Positions 55,126-64,000 of a DNA stretch of 64,000 bases are shown piece after piece. A program made the position numbers and the translations under genes. The notes beneath the pieces are model-generated. The model was not told where the DNA came from. It ran no database searches and was given only the letters and a program-made list of their open reading frames with translations. Source of the DNA: an uncultured Phocaeicola sp. GTDB taxonomy: Bacteria; Bacteroidota; Bacteroidia; Bacteroidales; Bacteroidaceae. The stretch lies in contig CANPVZ010000008.1 in assembly GCA_947581855.1 (NCBI GenBank), positions 1 to 64,000 of the forward strand, in the 5' to 3' direction. How positions within the stretch are numbered: position 1 is the stretch's first letter; every line of letters starts with the position of its first letter.

Positions 55126-56991
55126 ATGTCGTCAATATCAGCCATACAACAACAATACGAGCTACTGGAAACGGAGTACAATTACGAAAAAGAACTCTTC
55201 ATGCAACAAACCGACCGGATGGGTATAGATAAAAAAGTGCGCAAAGGAATTTGTTGGTATCCGCTATCCATTGGCAAAAGCTACTATAACTCGCTCAACC
55301 AACTCGTGGTGGAGATTTCACGTACCGACCATCTGGACGAAGAGCACCATTTTGAGTTTGGCCGTCCGGTTATGTTTTTCGACGTCGATATAGAAGAGGG
55401 CGGCTGCCGCTACCTGAACTTCAATGCTACGGTGAATTACGTAGAGGACAATCGTATGGTGGTGATTTTACCCAGAACGGACGCCTTGTTGCTATTACAA
55501 AACATGGAACGCCCAGGTATCCAATTGAGTTTCGACGAGAATATATTCAAACTAATGTTCGCCTCTTTAAAAGCGGTTATGAACGACCGGAACGGACGCC
55601 TCACAGAATTACGCGAGATTTTTCACGGCACTCTCCCTGCCACGGAACTCTCGTTTACCCCGCTTCGTTTCCCCTGGCTGAATACTTCGCAAGAACAGGC
55701 CGTAAATAAAGTGCTCCATGCCAAAGATGTAGCCATTGTACATGGCCCTCCGGGAACAGGCAAAACAACCACACTGGTAGAGGCCGTGTATGAAACGCTT
55801 CATCGTGAGAATCAGGTACTGGTCTGCGCACAAAGCAATATGGCCGTCGACTGGATCTCGGAAAAGCTTGTAGACCGCGGCATTCCGGTACTCCGCATAG
55901 GCAATCCGGTACGTGTGAACGACAAAATGCTCTCGTTTACCTACGAGCATCGTTTCGAGGCTCATCCCGATTATCCGCTGCTGTATAGTATCCGCAGTAC
56001 CATCCGCCAACTATACGAAACCCGAGGAAAAGGACATTCCCAAAGCATCAAGAAAAAGATTAATTCATTACGAGACAGAGCCGAGGATTTGGAAATGCGT
56101 ATCCACGACTCCCTTTTCGGCGAAGCGCGTGTGATAGCCTGCACCCTGTCCGGAGCAGCCAATAAGGTATTGTTCAGGCAGCATTTTGCAACGCTCTTCA
56201 TCGACGAAGCCGCCCAAGCCCTCGAAGCCGCTTGTTGGATTGCCATCCGAAAAGCGAACCGTGTGATTCTGGCGGGCGACCATTGCCAACTTCCACCCGT
56301 CATTACGTGTTACGAAGCGCAGAAAGGAGGATTAAGCACCACACTGATGCAACGCATTGCCAAAAGCAAACCGGAATGTGTCTCGCTCCTGAACATACAA
56401 TACCGTATGAACAATGCCATCATGCGCTTCTCTTCAGAATGGTTCTACCATGGGAACCTCCAATCGGCACCGGAAGTAAAATATCGCGGCATTCTCGACT
56501 ATGATACACCCATCGTATGGGTCAATACCGAAGATATGGAAGCCAAAGAGGAATTTGTAGAGAGAAGTTTCGGCCGTGTGAATAAGAATGAAGCCGAACT
56601 TACTTTGCAACAATTAGAAGCCTACCTGAGTAAAATCGGGAAACGGCGCATTCTGGAGGAGCGGATTGATATCGGCATTATCTCTCCTTATCAGGCTCAA
56701 GTACATTACTTACGCCAATTACTGCGCAACCATCCTTTTTTTGCGCCATATAAAGAGCTTATATCCATCAATACAGTAGACGGTTTTCAGGGGCAGGAAC
56801 GTGACGTAATCCTCATCAGCCTGGTACGTGCCAATGACAACGGGGATATCGGCTTCCTTAATGACCTCCGCCGAATGAATGTTGCCATGACCCGCGCCCG
56901 GATGAAACTGATTATCTTGGGAGATGCCTCCACCCTTACCCGTCACCCGTTTTACAAGAAGCTGTATGAGTATGTTTCCTCACTTTATTAA
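55126..56991 (+). CDS. UPF1/IGHMBP2-like superfamily I helicase
   Basis: This 621-residue protein has a beta-barrel N-terminal region (about 1-180) and a helicase core. Motifs: Q-like LNTSQEQAVNKVLHAKD, Walker A VHGPPGTGKTT (205-215), QSNMAVDWI, Walker B LFIDEAAQALE, GDHCQLPPVI, QYRMNNAIMRFSS, ISPYQAQVHYLR, TVDGFQGQERDVILIS and AMTRARMKLIILGD. It should be a 5'-3' DNA or RNA helicase. It is a widespread Bacteroidetes protein of unproven cellular role. Confidence 0.92.
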   Translation: MSSISAIQQQYELLETEYNYEKELFMQQTDRMGIDKKVRKGICWYPLSIGKSYYNSLNQLVVEISRTDHLDEEHHFEFGRPVMFFDVDIEEGGCRYLNFNATVNYVEDNRMVVILPRTDALLLLQNMERPGIQLSFDENIFKLMFASLKAVMNDRNGRLTELREIFHGTLPATELSFTPLRFPWLNTSQEQAVNKVLHAKDVAIVHGPPGTGKTTTLVEAVYETLHRENQVLVCAQSNMAVDWISEKLVDRGIPVLRIGNPVRVNDKMLSFTYEHRFEAHPDYPLLYSIRSTIRQLYETRGKGHSQSIKKKINSLRDRAEDLEMRIHDSLFGEARVIACTLSGAANKVLFRQHFATLFIDEAAQALEAACWIAIRKANRVILAGDHCQLPPVITCYEAQKGGLSTTLMQRIAKSKPECVSLLNIQYRMNNAIMRFSSEWFYHGNLQSAPEVKYRGILDYDTPIVWVNTEDMEAKEEFVERSFGRVNKNEAELTLQQLEAYLSKIGKRRILEERIDIGIISPYQAQVHYLRQLLRNHPFFAPYKELISINTVDGFQGQERDVILISLVRANDNGDIGFLNDLRRMNVAMTRARMKLIILGDASTLTRHPFYKKLYEYVSSLY

Positions 56992-57013
56992 AAAGGAAAA
57001 GGAATAAGCACGA

Positions 57014-58477
57014 CTATTTAAACGCCTCCTTTGCCAACTTTATGAACACAGGCAGACTTTCCGGCGAATAAGTATGACCTCCTTCGTGATAGTGATACAC
57101 AATGCTGCCACCATCATACACTGTATTCAATACCGGTTCTGTTCCTTCCATCACTAAACCTTTCTTGCCTAACAGTTCGTATACGGGCGTAGCGGCTTTT
57201 GCACTAAGGACAGCTCCTTTCGAATCGCTCCACAAATCGTCCGCACCGGCTGTAATAAATAAGGTACGAGGAGCTAATAAAGCTATAAAAGCATGCGTAT
57301 CTATCTTCAGGTTGGCAACCTTACGTGGCAAATAACTGTCCTCGCTCAGAGCACCGCAATACTTCATCATGTTTCCGGCAAACCAATAATAAGGAATAAA
57401 CTCCAGGTCTTCCCCAAAATGCCGCCGCACCGGAGTTACACCCAAACAGCCGGAGCAACCGGCATAAACAACGGCTATACGTTCATCGAACATGGCTGTC
57501 GCTATTGCCGTCTTACCCAAACGGGAGAATCCGATTACACCACAGCGCCGCACATCCAAGCCGGTAGTATCCAAACGGTCGAGCAAGCGGCTTATGCCCC
57601 AAGCCCATACGCGTATCGTCCCCCAATCCTGCGGACGACGCCAATTTCCTTTATTCAATAATCCTATCAGGTAATCGCTTAAATAAGCGCCGTGGTCGGG
57701 TTGCAAGGCCGACTGCTCATAGGTAAGATAGCCCCATCCCTGTGCCAAAGCAGCTTGTTTGAAAGCCTCACGGCATTCCCCGATATGGATTAAGAAGGGT
57801 ATTTTGTGTGATGAGAGACGTAACGGGCTCCATAAAGTAGCCGCAATTTCCGGAGCATGCTTTAGTTGCGGATAAGAAGAAGTATCGATGATACCCCGGA
57901 TTACCGTCTTCAGACACTTTCCGGCTATCGAATCCACCACGACTGAATCGGTAAGCTCCCATCGGATGATTAAATTCCCGGCTTCATCCGGAACCATTCC
58001 CCATATATCTTCTTCGCATAGCTTTGCCAGTTCCGGCCGACGTTTGTCCCACCACAGTTGCGGTGTATTGATAGGAGTACCATTTTCCGCCCGCAGTAAA
58101 TCAATCGGCTCATACTGTCCTACAAACTCCTCTTTATAATTGTTCCACAATCCCCAGTCCGTACGGAAAAAATACAGATTCTTCGGCGAACCGTCTCCAT
58201 ACTCTTCCGTATCCGCCCATCCATAAGGACTATCAGACAGGGAATCGGGATAACGGGGAGTAGTCCCTTTCGGACGATTCGGATCGATGCGTGTAGAAGG
58301 TAACACGGGCAACCGGATTCCCAACTGTTCCAACATTTGTTTCTTATGCGTATTCTTGGTAAGACTGTCAGGTGGAAAATCAGGGAATTTATTCTGTGCG
58401 ACTACCGGCAAACAACTACCGGCTACCAAACAAACGGTTACAAAAGGAAGAACCGCTATCTTCAATAAAAGTTTCAT
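57014..58477 (-). CDS. Secreted glucuronoyl esterase-like protein (CE15 type)
   Basis: This 487-residue protein has a signal peptide (LKIAVLPFVTVCLVAGSCLP) and an alpha/beta hydrolase domain. The nucleophile S318 lies in GFSRLGKTA, the CE15 form of the motif (GxSRxGK). GCSGCLGVTPVRRHFGEDLE, APRTLFITAGADDLW and YHYHEGGHTYS supply the remaining family segments and the catalytic His. CE15 enzymes cut ester bonds between glucuronate on xylan and lignin alcohols; some members act on other uronates. It is a single gene, with no SusC/SusD near. Confidence 0.85.
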   Translation of the reverse strand: MKLLLKIAVLPFVTVCLVAGSCLPVVAQNKFPDFPPDSLTKNTHKKQMLEQLGIRLPVLPSTRIDPNRPKGTTPRYPDSLSDSPYGWADTEEYGDGSPKNLYFFRTDWGLWNNYKEEFVGQYEPIDLLRAENGTPINTPQLWWDKRRPELAKLCEEDIWGMVPDEAGNLIIRWELTDSVVVDSIAGKCLKTVIRGIIDTSSYPQLKHAPEIAATLWSPLRLSSHKIPFLIHIGECREAFKQAALAQGWGYLTYEQSALQPDHGAYLSDYLIGLLNKGNWRRPQDWGTIRVWAWGISRLLDRLDTTGLDVRRCGVIGFSRLGKTAIATAMFDERIAVVYAGCSGCLGVTPVRRHFGEDLEFIPYYWFAGNMMKYCGALSEDSYLPRKVANLKIDTHAFIALLAPRTLFITAGADDLWSDSKGAVLSAKAATPVYELLGKKGLVMEGTEPVLNTVYDGGSIVYHYHEGGHTYSPESLPVFIKLAKEAFK

Positions 58478-58538
58478 AGTATCTATTCTTAGAGTTTCCG
58501 GCTAAAGTAGTTATTTTATATCAAAAGACGAAACAATA

Positions 58539-58602
58539 ACGCAATTAACACGGATAACGCAGATTAACCATCTATTTCTGCACACATCCGCATTAATTGC
58601 GT
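58539..58602. terminator. Inverted repeat upstream of CE15 gene
   Basis: acgcaattaacacgga (58539-58554) pairs with tccgcattaattgcgt (58587-58602) with two mismatches, around a 32-nt loop. It is similar in wording to the hairpin at 14348-14402. It lies downstream of the acyl-CoA dehydrogenase gene and may terminate it. Confidence 0.5.
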
Positions 58603-58728
58603 TTCAAAGGCCCGAACAAGTTGCACCTCTTCGTACCTTTATTCTATAATAGTCCGGAACGGATTGTTTACGGTAAGCCCATCTCTTTACTCGTTTCTTC
58701 AGGCTCTCCGTATCATCCGTAAAACGGA

Positions 58729-60435
58729 TTATTTACGATAAGCTTCCAACTCTTCTGCTTTGAACTTACGAATAAAGTTGAAGTGTTTCTCTACTTCCGC
58801 TTCTGCATAATTCACATAAACCAATGCTGACTTAGCAAACATTTCCGGCTCACGGGTAGCATCCTGAATAAGGAGGTGAGACATGACACACACAGCTGCC
58901 ATTTCGTAAAGACGACGGGCTACGAAGTCCAGCAATTCCTGATTCTGAGTTTCTTTCACCGCATTGGTGCAAGCCTCAAACTTAGCAGTCATCTCTTTCA
59001 CACGTTCCAGCAAAGGTTTCATTTCTTCACTGCACGGCACTTGCTCATAGTTGCGAAGCGTAGCGGCATACGAACCGTTTGTTACGTATCGGATGGCAGC
59101 CACAGTCTGCAATTGAGTGGTTCCTTCGTAAATGGAAGTAATGCGCGCATCGCGATAAATACGTTGACAGGCATATTCCAACATGAAACCCGAACCGCCG
59201 TGAATTTGGATACAATCGTATGCATTCTGGTTGGCATACTCAGAGTTCATACCCTTTGCCAACGGAGTGAAAGCATCCGCCAACTTCGCATAGGTCTTCT
59301 GCTCCTGACGCTCTTCCGGAGTAAGTTTGCGTTCACGGGCAATATCGTCCAACGCTTTATAGATATCCACGTAACGGGAAGTCTGGTACAACAGCGAACG
59401 TCCGGCATCCAACTTCGCCTTCATGATAGCCAGCATATCGTATACAGCCGGGAAATCGATGATCGCCTTGCCGAATTGTTTACGGTCTTTGGCATAAGCC
59501 AGACCTTCGTTATAAGCTGCCTGCGACAAACCTACCGACTGAGCGGCAATGCCCAGACGGGCACCGTTCATCAATGCCATTACATACTTAATCAAGCCCA
59601 ACTTACGGTCGCCGCAAAGCTCGGCTTTGGCATTTTTATATACCAGCTCGCAAGTAGGCGAACCGTGAATGCCTAATTTATTCTCAATACGACGCACATT
59701 TACACCGCCTTGATTCTTATCATAAATGAACATAGACAAGCCACGTCCGTCCTTCGTTCCCTCTTCCGAGCGAGCCAATACCAAATGGATATCAGCGTCA
59801 CCATTCGTAATGAAACGTTTCACACCGTTCAGGCGCCAGCAGTTTTCTTTCTCATCGAAAGTAGCCTTCAACATCACGCTCTGTAAATCGGAGCCTGCAT
59901 CCGGTTCCGTCAGGTCCATCGACATAGTTTCGCCTGCACATACGCGCGGAATGAAACGGCTGTGCTGATCTTCGTTACCGAACTCATAAAGCGTTTCAAT
60001 ACAATCCTGCAACGACCAGATGTTTCCGAAACCTGCATCGGCAGCCGCCACGATTTCCGCACACATGGTATACGGAGTAATCGGGAAGTTCAGTCCGCCG
60101 AAACGACGCGGCATGGTCATGCCGTTCAAACCGGCCTTCACCATTGCATCCAGATTCTGCACCGTTCCCGATGCATACTGTACCCGGCCATCGGCACAAT
60201 GAGGCCCTTCGGCATCTACACCCTCCGCATTGGGAGCAATGATTTCGCCACTAATCTCACCGGTTATTTCCAGCACCTTATCATAAGAGTCTATTGCATC
60301 CTCAAAATCGACTGGTGCATAGTCAAACTCGTCTTTATCTCTGTAAGCGCGCTCTTTCAGTTCACAGATACGCTTCATCATCGGATTGTTCAAGTGATAC
60401 TTGAGTTCCGGTATGTCTTTATAAAAGTTTGCCAT
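58729..60435 (-). CDS. Acyl-CoA dehydrogenase
   Basis: This 568-residue flavoprotein dehydrogenates an acyl-CoA at the alpha-beta position and passes electrons to the Etf encoded just upstream. Seen are GLNGMTMPRRFGGLNFPITP, MDLTEPDAGSDLQS, KRFITNGDAD, QLGSPTCELV-like GIHGSPTCELVYKNA, and IYRDARITSIYEGTTQLQ with the catalytic Glu. An extra C-terminal helical domain of about 120 residues makes it longer than short-chain enzymes and like the large AidB-related class. Its start overlaps the etfA stop. Confidence 0.93.
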   Translation of the reverse strand: MANFYKDIPELKYHLNNPMMKRICELKERAYRDKDEFDYAPVDFEDAIDSYDKVLEITGEISGEIIAPNAEGVDAEGPHCADGRVQYASGTVQNLDAMVKAGLNGMTMPRRFGGLNFPITPYTMCAEIVAAADAGFGNIWSLQDCIETLYEFGNEDQHSRFIPRVCAGETMSMDLTEPDAGSDLQSVMLKATFDEKENCWRLNGVKRFITNGDADIHLVLARSEEGTKDGRGLSMFIYDKNQGGVNVRRIENKLGIHGSPTCELVYKNAKAELCGDRKLGLIKYVMALMNGARLGIAAQSVGLSQAAYNEGLAYAKDRKQFGKAIIDFPAVYDMLAIMKAKLDAGRSLLYQTSRYVDIYKALDDIARERKLTPEERQEQKTYAKLADAFTPLAKGMNSEYANQNAYDCIQIHGGSGFMLEYACQRIYRDARITSIYEGTTQLQTVAAIRYVTNGSYAATLRNYEQVPCSEEMKPLLERVKEMTAKFEACTNAVKETQNQELLDFVARRLYEMAAVCVMSHLLIQDATREPEMFAKSALVYVNYAEAEVEKHFNFIRKFKAEELEAYRK

Positions 60436-61454
60436 TATTTACTGTTCTGTTTATAATACTTAATCATTTTGGGAATCACTTCTTCCACCGAGCCATTGAT
60501 GACATAATCAGCTATGGTATTGATAGGTGCATTCGGATCGTTGTTCACCGAAATAATAATACCGCTCTCTTGCATACCGGCAATGTGCTGAATCTGTCCG
60601 CTAATACCGCAAGCAATATAAAGTTTCGGACGAACCGTCACACCGGTCTGACCAATCTGGCGGTCATGGTCGGCAAAGCCTGCATCCACTGCCGCACGGC
60701 TCGCACCAACTTCGGCATGGAGCTCTTTCGCCAGGTCGAACAGCATATCGAAACCTTCCTTCGAACCCATACCGTATCCTCCAGCCACCACGATTGGCGC
60801 CCCTTTCAGATTGTGTTTAGCCTTCTCTACATGGCGGTCTATCACCTTTACCACATAATCTGTTTCGGGCACAAATTTTGCCACATCATGCTTCACTACC
60901 TTACCTTGGTAATTAACGTCCAAGATTTCTTTCTTCATCACGCCCTCACGTACCGTAGCCATCTGCGGACGGTGTTCGGGATTCACAATGGTAGCCACGA
61001 TGTTACCACCGAAAGCCGGACGAATTTGATACAACAGGTTTTCATACGTTACTCCCGCTTTTTTATCTTCGTGCGAACCGATCTCAAGCGAAGTACAGTC
61101 GGCTGTCAAACCACTGGTCAACGCAGAAGATACGCGCGGACCGAGATCACGACCGATAACGGTAGCGCCCATCAGACAGATCTGAGGTTTCTCTTCTTTG
61201 AATAGATTGATTAAAACAGAAGAATGGGGTAAAGAAGTATAAGGGAACAAGCCCGGAGCATCAAACACATGCAACACGTCCACTCCATAAGGCAATACTT
61301 GTTTTTCAACTCCGTCAAGACCGCTTCCGGCTACTACCGCTTCGAGCTGGCAACCTAACTGATTCGCTAACTTACGGCCTTTGGTCAATAGTTCGAGACT
61401 TACATCGGCAACTGTTTTGCCTTCAATCTCACAATATACAAATACGTTATTCAT
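60435..61454 (-). CDS. etfA: Electron transfer flavoprotein alpha subunit
   Basis: This 339-residue subunit binds FAD through the C-terminal segment GQTGVTVRPKLYIACGISGQ and IQHIAGMQESGIIISVNND, followed by DPNAPINTIADYVINGSVEE. The N-terminal half has the nucleotide-binding-like fold (VFVYCEIEGKTVADVSLELL). It accepts or donates electrons with the acyl-CoA dehydrogenase. It is 4 bp downstream of etfB. Confidence 0.95.
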   Translation of the reverse strand: MNNVFVYCEIEGKTVADVSLELLTKGRKLANQLGCQLEAVVAGSGLDGVEKQVLPYGVDVLHVFDAPGLFPYTSLPHSSVLINLFKEEKPQICLMGATVIGRDLGPRVSSALTSGLTADCTSLEIGSHEDKKAGVTYENLLYQIRPAFGGNIVATIVNPEHRPQMATVREGVMKKEILDVNYQGKVVKHDVAKFVPETDYVVKVIDRHVEKAKHNLKGAPIVVAGGYGMGSKEGFDMLFDLAKELHAEVGASRAAVDAGFADHDRQIGQTGVTVRPKLYIACGISGQIQHIAGMQESGIIISVNNDPNAPINTIADYVINGSVEEVIPKMIKYYKQNSK

Positions 61455-61458
61455 AATT

Positions 61459-62352
61459 TTATCCGATAGTATGGTTAGCTAACAGTTCAACAATCAAATC
61501 TTCTACATCCTTATCCGAACCGGAAAGAGTTTTGCTTTCCTTCGCTTGAAACACGATATTCTGAATGGCTTTCACTTTTGTAGGAGAACCGGACAAACCG
61601 CATTGGGCAAGATCACCCTGCACATCCGCCACATTCCATTCGATAATATTAAGATAGGAATACTTCTCGTAGAGGTCGGCATAAGGAAGCGCTTCTCCGT
61701 CCTTCGTTATAGCAGCCTTTTCCTGTGCTCCCAAGGCACGTTTATACTTCTGTACCAGCTTCGCATTACGCGGGCGGCAAGGAGCAGCCGAACCGTTTAC
61801 GGTTATTACGATAGGAAGAGGGCCTTCCACTGTCTCAACACCACCATCGATATGGCGTTTTACCGTAATGCGTCCCTTTTCCTTGTCCACATTCAATATT
61901 TCCTCTGCATACGTAATTTGTGTCAAGCCTAATTTCTCGGCAACCTGCGGGCCTACTTGAGCCGTATCACCATCGATAGCCTGACGACCACCGATAATTA
62001 CATCGAACTCCTTAATCTTGCGGATAGCTGTAGCCAATGCATACGAGGTAGCCAACGTATCGGCTCCGGCAAAAGCACGGTCGGTAAGCAGATAACCATT
62101 ATCCGCACCACGGTATAAACCTTCTCTGATTACTTCGGCAGCACGACCCGGCCCCATTGTCAAGATTGTAATTGTAGAACCCGGATACTGGTCTTTCAAA
62201 CGCAACGCTTGTTCCAAAGCATTTAAATCTTCCGGATTAAATATAGCCGGCAGAGCAGCACGGTTTACCGTTCCCTCTGCGGTCATGGCATCCTTTCCCA
62301 CATTTCTGGTATCAGGTACTTGTTTTGCCAATACAACAATTTTTAAACTCAT
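61459..62352 (-). CDS. etfB: Electron transfer flavoprotein beta subunit
   Basis: This 297-residue subunit begins MSLKIVVLAKQVPDTRNVGK and shows FNPEDLNALEQALRLKDQY, LTMGPGRAAEVIREGLYRGA and DVIIGGRQAIDGDTAQVGPQ, the Etf-beta signature. It leads the etfB-etfA-acyl-CoA dehydrogenase operon. Whether it bifurcates electrons (two FADs) or is an ordinary Etf cannot be told from these motifs alone. Confidence 0.95.
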   Translation of the reverse strand: MSLKIVVLAKQVPDTRNVGKDAMTAEGTVNRAALPAIFNPEDLNALEQALRLKDQYPGSTITILTMGPGRAAEVIREGLYRGADNGYLLTDRAFAGADTLATSYALATAIRKIKEFDVIIGGRQAIDGDTAQVGPQVAEKLGLTQITYAEEILNVDKEKGRITVKRHIDGGVETVEGPLPIVITVNGSAAPCRPRNAKLVQKYKRALGAQEKAAITKDGEALPYADLYEKYSYLNIIEWNVADVQGDLAQCGLSGSPTKVKAIQNIVFQAKESKTLSGSDKDVEDLIVELLANHTIG

Positions 62353-62538
62353 CTTTGTTTATTTTTGGTATTAGTAAATTCTTATCTACTCTCTCACGAT
62401 TAGAAGCGACTTTATCTTTTCCTTCCAAAAGAAGTGTATCTTTCTCCTATCCTCACATAATCCTCTGTTTTCGGATAAGAGAGCCCCTTCTTTCCCCTTT
62501 CCACTTCTCTTTTTATATGAAAAGAAATAAAGCCGTGG

Positions 62539-62546
62539 CAAATTTA
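62539..62546 (-). promoter_or_regulatory. -7 box of etf operon
   Basis: CAAATTTA on the + strand reads TAAATTTG on the - strand, 187 bp upstream of etfB. Confidence 0.45.
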
Positions 62547-62662
62547 ACCAATTGAATCTCTTATACAAAGGGAAAAATGAAAAAATTGAACTTTGTAGTC
62601 AAAGAGCCTCAAACAAAATCCTTATTTTGATGTTACACATAAGACTTAAACGTGTAAAACTT

Positions 62663-64000
62663 ATGAAGAAGTGTTTATTCCTCCTTTTTGCAGTACCTAT
62701 CTTATGCACGGCACAAATGCGTGATATCCATCCGGAAAATTCCATGCCAACCGTTTGGCCCGAAGATAGCCTGTTTCAACAACAACTTCCGGTAAGTGAC
62801 ATCTGGTGGAAGGTTTTTCACGACTCCACGCTCGACTCACTTATCCAAGTAGCTATAATACAAAATAATTCCGCCATTAAAGCCATTAATCAAATGGAGA
62901 TGGCACGTCTCAACTGGCGGATACAACAAGGAAAATTCTTCCCCAACCTTTCGCTGGGTGGCGGATGGAACAGACAGAAAAGTAGCGGCACTACTACCGG
63001 TGAACCCCAATCATGGGCAGGATACTGGGATGCCGCCATATCTATGAACTGGGAAATAGATGTGTTCGGAAGCATCCGTTTAAGAGCAGAAGCACAAAAA
63101 GAAAATTTCATGGTCTCCCAAGAAGAATATAACGCCACGATGATTTCTCTGTGTGCACAAGTAGCTATCGCTTATTTTAATTTGAGGCAATACCAACAAG
63201 AATTAGAAGTATTGCAACGTAACAGCGCCTCGCAAAAACAGGTTGTAAATATCACTGAAGTTCGCTACCAGACAGGACTGGCCTCTAAATTGGATGTTGC
63301 CCAAGCCAAATCGGTATATTACAACACACTGGCTTCCATCCCTTCCGTTGAAGCCGGAATCATTCAATACATCAACAGTTTAGCTGTACTGATAGGGGTG
63401 TACCCGAATGAGATACGAAGCATGCTTTCAACTCCCAAACCGCTACCAGACTATGTAGAGGCAGTCGGCATAGGTTTACCGGCCAATTTGCTACGACGCC
63501 GTCCCGACATCAGGTCCGCCGAACGGAGTATCCGTGCCCAAGCCGCTTCTTTAGGGGCTTCGAAAGCAGACTTGTTACCTAAATTCAGCCTAAACGGTTC
63601 CATTGGTTATGCAGCTCACGAGACAAGAGAGTTAACGAAAAGAAAAAGCATGACCTGGCAACTAGCGCCCAGCATGACTTGGACTTTCTTTAGCGGAGGA
63701 CAACTTTATAACGCCAGCCGATTGGCCCGTGTACAATTGGACGAAGCTATCAATCAATATAATCAAACCGTATTAACTGCCGTACAGGAGGTGGACGATG
63801 CGATGTCTGCTTACTCCAACTCCATCAAACAGGCGGTTGCTTTAAGAGAGGTAATTTACCAAGGGCGCGAGACTCTGAAATTATCGCTCGAACTGTACAA
63901 ACAAGGATTATCTCCGTTTCAGAATGTGTTGGATGCCCAGCGTTCATTACTTTCTTACGAAAATTCCATGGTACAGGCCAAAGGTTATTCACTTATATGC
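62663..64000 (+). CDS. TolC/NodT-family outer membrane efflux protein (partial)
   Basis: The ATG at 62663 (MKKCLFLLFAVPILCTAQMR) opens a frame of 446 codons that runs off the window. It has a signal peptide, with a Cys near its end (ILC-TAQ) that could be a lipoprotein site. The body has the NodT/OprM pattern: DIWWKVFHDSTLDSLIQVAI, FPNLSLGGGWNR, WEIDVFGSIRLRAEAQKENF, ATMISLCAQVAIAYFNLRQY, GLPANLLRRRPDIRSAERSI and SAYSNSIKQAVALREVIYQG. It forms the outer-membrane channel of an RND pump, whose other genes should lie to the right. Confidence 0.9.
   Translation, partial: MKKCLFLLFAVPILCTAQMRDIHPENSMPTVWPEDSLFQQQLPVSDIWWKVFHDSTLDSLIQVAIIQNNSAIKAINQMEMARLNWRIQQGKFFPNLSLGGGWNRQKSSGTTTGEPQSWAGYWDAAISMNWEIDVFGSIRLRAEAQKENFMVSQEEYNATMISLCAQVAIAYFNLRQYQQELEVLQRNSASQKQVVNITEVRYQTGLASKLDVAQAKSVYYNTLASIPSVEAGIIQYINSLAVLIGVYPNEIRSMLSTPKPLPDYVEAVGIGLPANLLRRRPDIRSAERSIRAQAASLGASKADLLPKFSLNGSIGYAAHETRELTKRKSMTWQLAPSMTWTFFSGGQLYNASRLARVQLDEAINQYNQTVLTAVQEVDDAMSAYSNSIKQAVALREVIYQGRETLKLSLELYKQGLSPFQNVLDAQRSLLSYENSMVQAKGYSLIC

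Overview
The window reads as chromosome from a member of the Bacteroidales, most likely Bacteroidaceae (Bacteroides or a close relative). Several things point that way: a MurF-alanine racemase fusion, a GSCFA protein, a NuoCD fusion inside an 11-subunit complex I cluster without NuoE, NuoF or NuoG, an oxaloacetate decarboxylase operon with a fused biotin domain, Crp/Fnr and TlpA/DUF4369 proteins of the Bacteroides type, and many promoters with the Bacteroidetes -7 box TAnnTTTG. I see no tRNA, rRNA, CRISPR array or intact insertion sequence. Most of the window looks like core chromosome with small islands of decay.

Layout. 1-5 kb: fragment of an unknown gene, Crp/Fnr regulator, MATE exporter, a TlpA-like pseudogene with three in-frame stops, and an intact TlpA/DUF4369 thiol-disulfide protein. 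5-6 kb: a non-coding stretch with hairpins and a possible MITE. 6-9 kb: stand-alone AICAR transformylase, divergent beta-carbonic anhydrase, Nudix hydrolase, and a 27-residue small ORF with its own promoter and terminator. 9-14 kb: BNR_4 propeller enzyme, groES-groEL, and an M23-like protein without its catalytic residues. 14-18 kb: a pectin unit (pectinesterase, GH105 hydrolase, divergent hexuronate transporter). 18-26 kb: a glycan locus with three small glycosyltransferases, an 826-residue double glycosyltransferase and an MsbA-like ABC exporter. 27-30.5 kb: oxaloacetate decarboxylase oadG-oadA-oadB.

31-40 kb: murF-alr fusion and GSCFA gene, then dxs, trkA-trkH and a small secreted protein. 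40-50 kb: nuoABCDHIJKLMN. 50-57 kb: a region of 23-bp tandem repeats, threonine aldolase, an ATPase/TOPRIM (DUF4435) pair arranged like the PARIS defence system, an EamA transporter and a UPF1-like helicase. 57-64 kb: a CE15-type esterase, an etfB-etfA-acyl-CoA dehydrogenase operon, and the start of a TolC-family outer-membrane factor that runs off the end.

How the genes fit together. The electron-transfer flavoprotein operon, complex I without its NADH module and the Na+-pumping oxaloacetate decarboxylase all concern anaerobic energy conservation. The pectinesterase, GH105, hexuronate transporter, BNR_4 protein and CE15 esterase concern plant polysaccharides. The glycosyltransferases and ABC exporter build surface glycans. 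The points most worth a second look are the ATPase/DUF4435 pair, the 22/23-bp degenerate tandem arrays in two separate intergenic regions, the 27-residue small ORF, and the triply stopped propeller-thioredoxin pseudogene.
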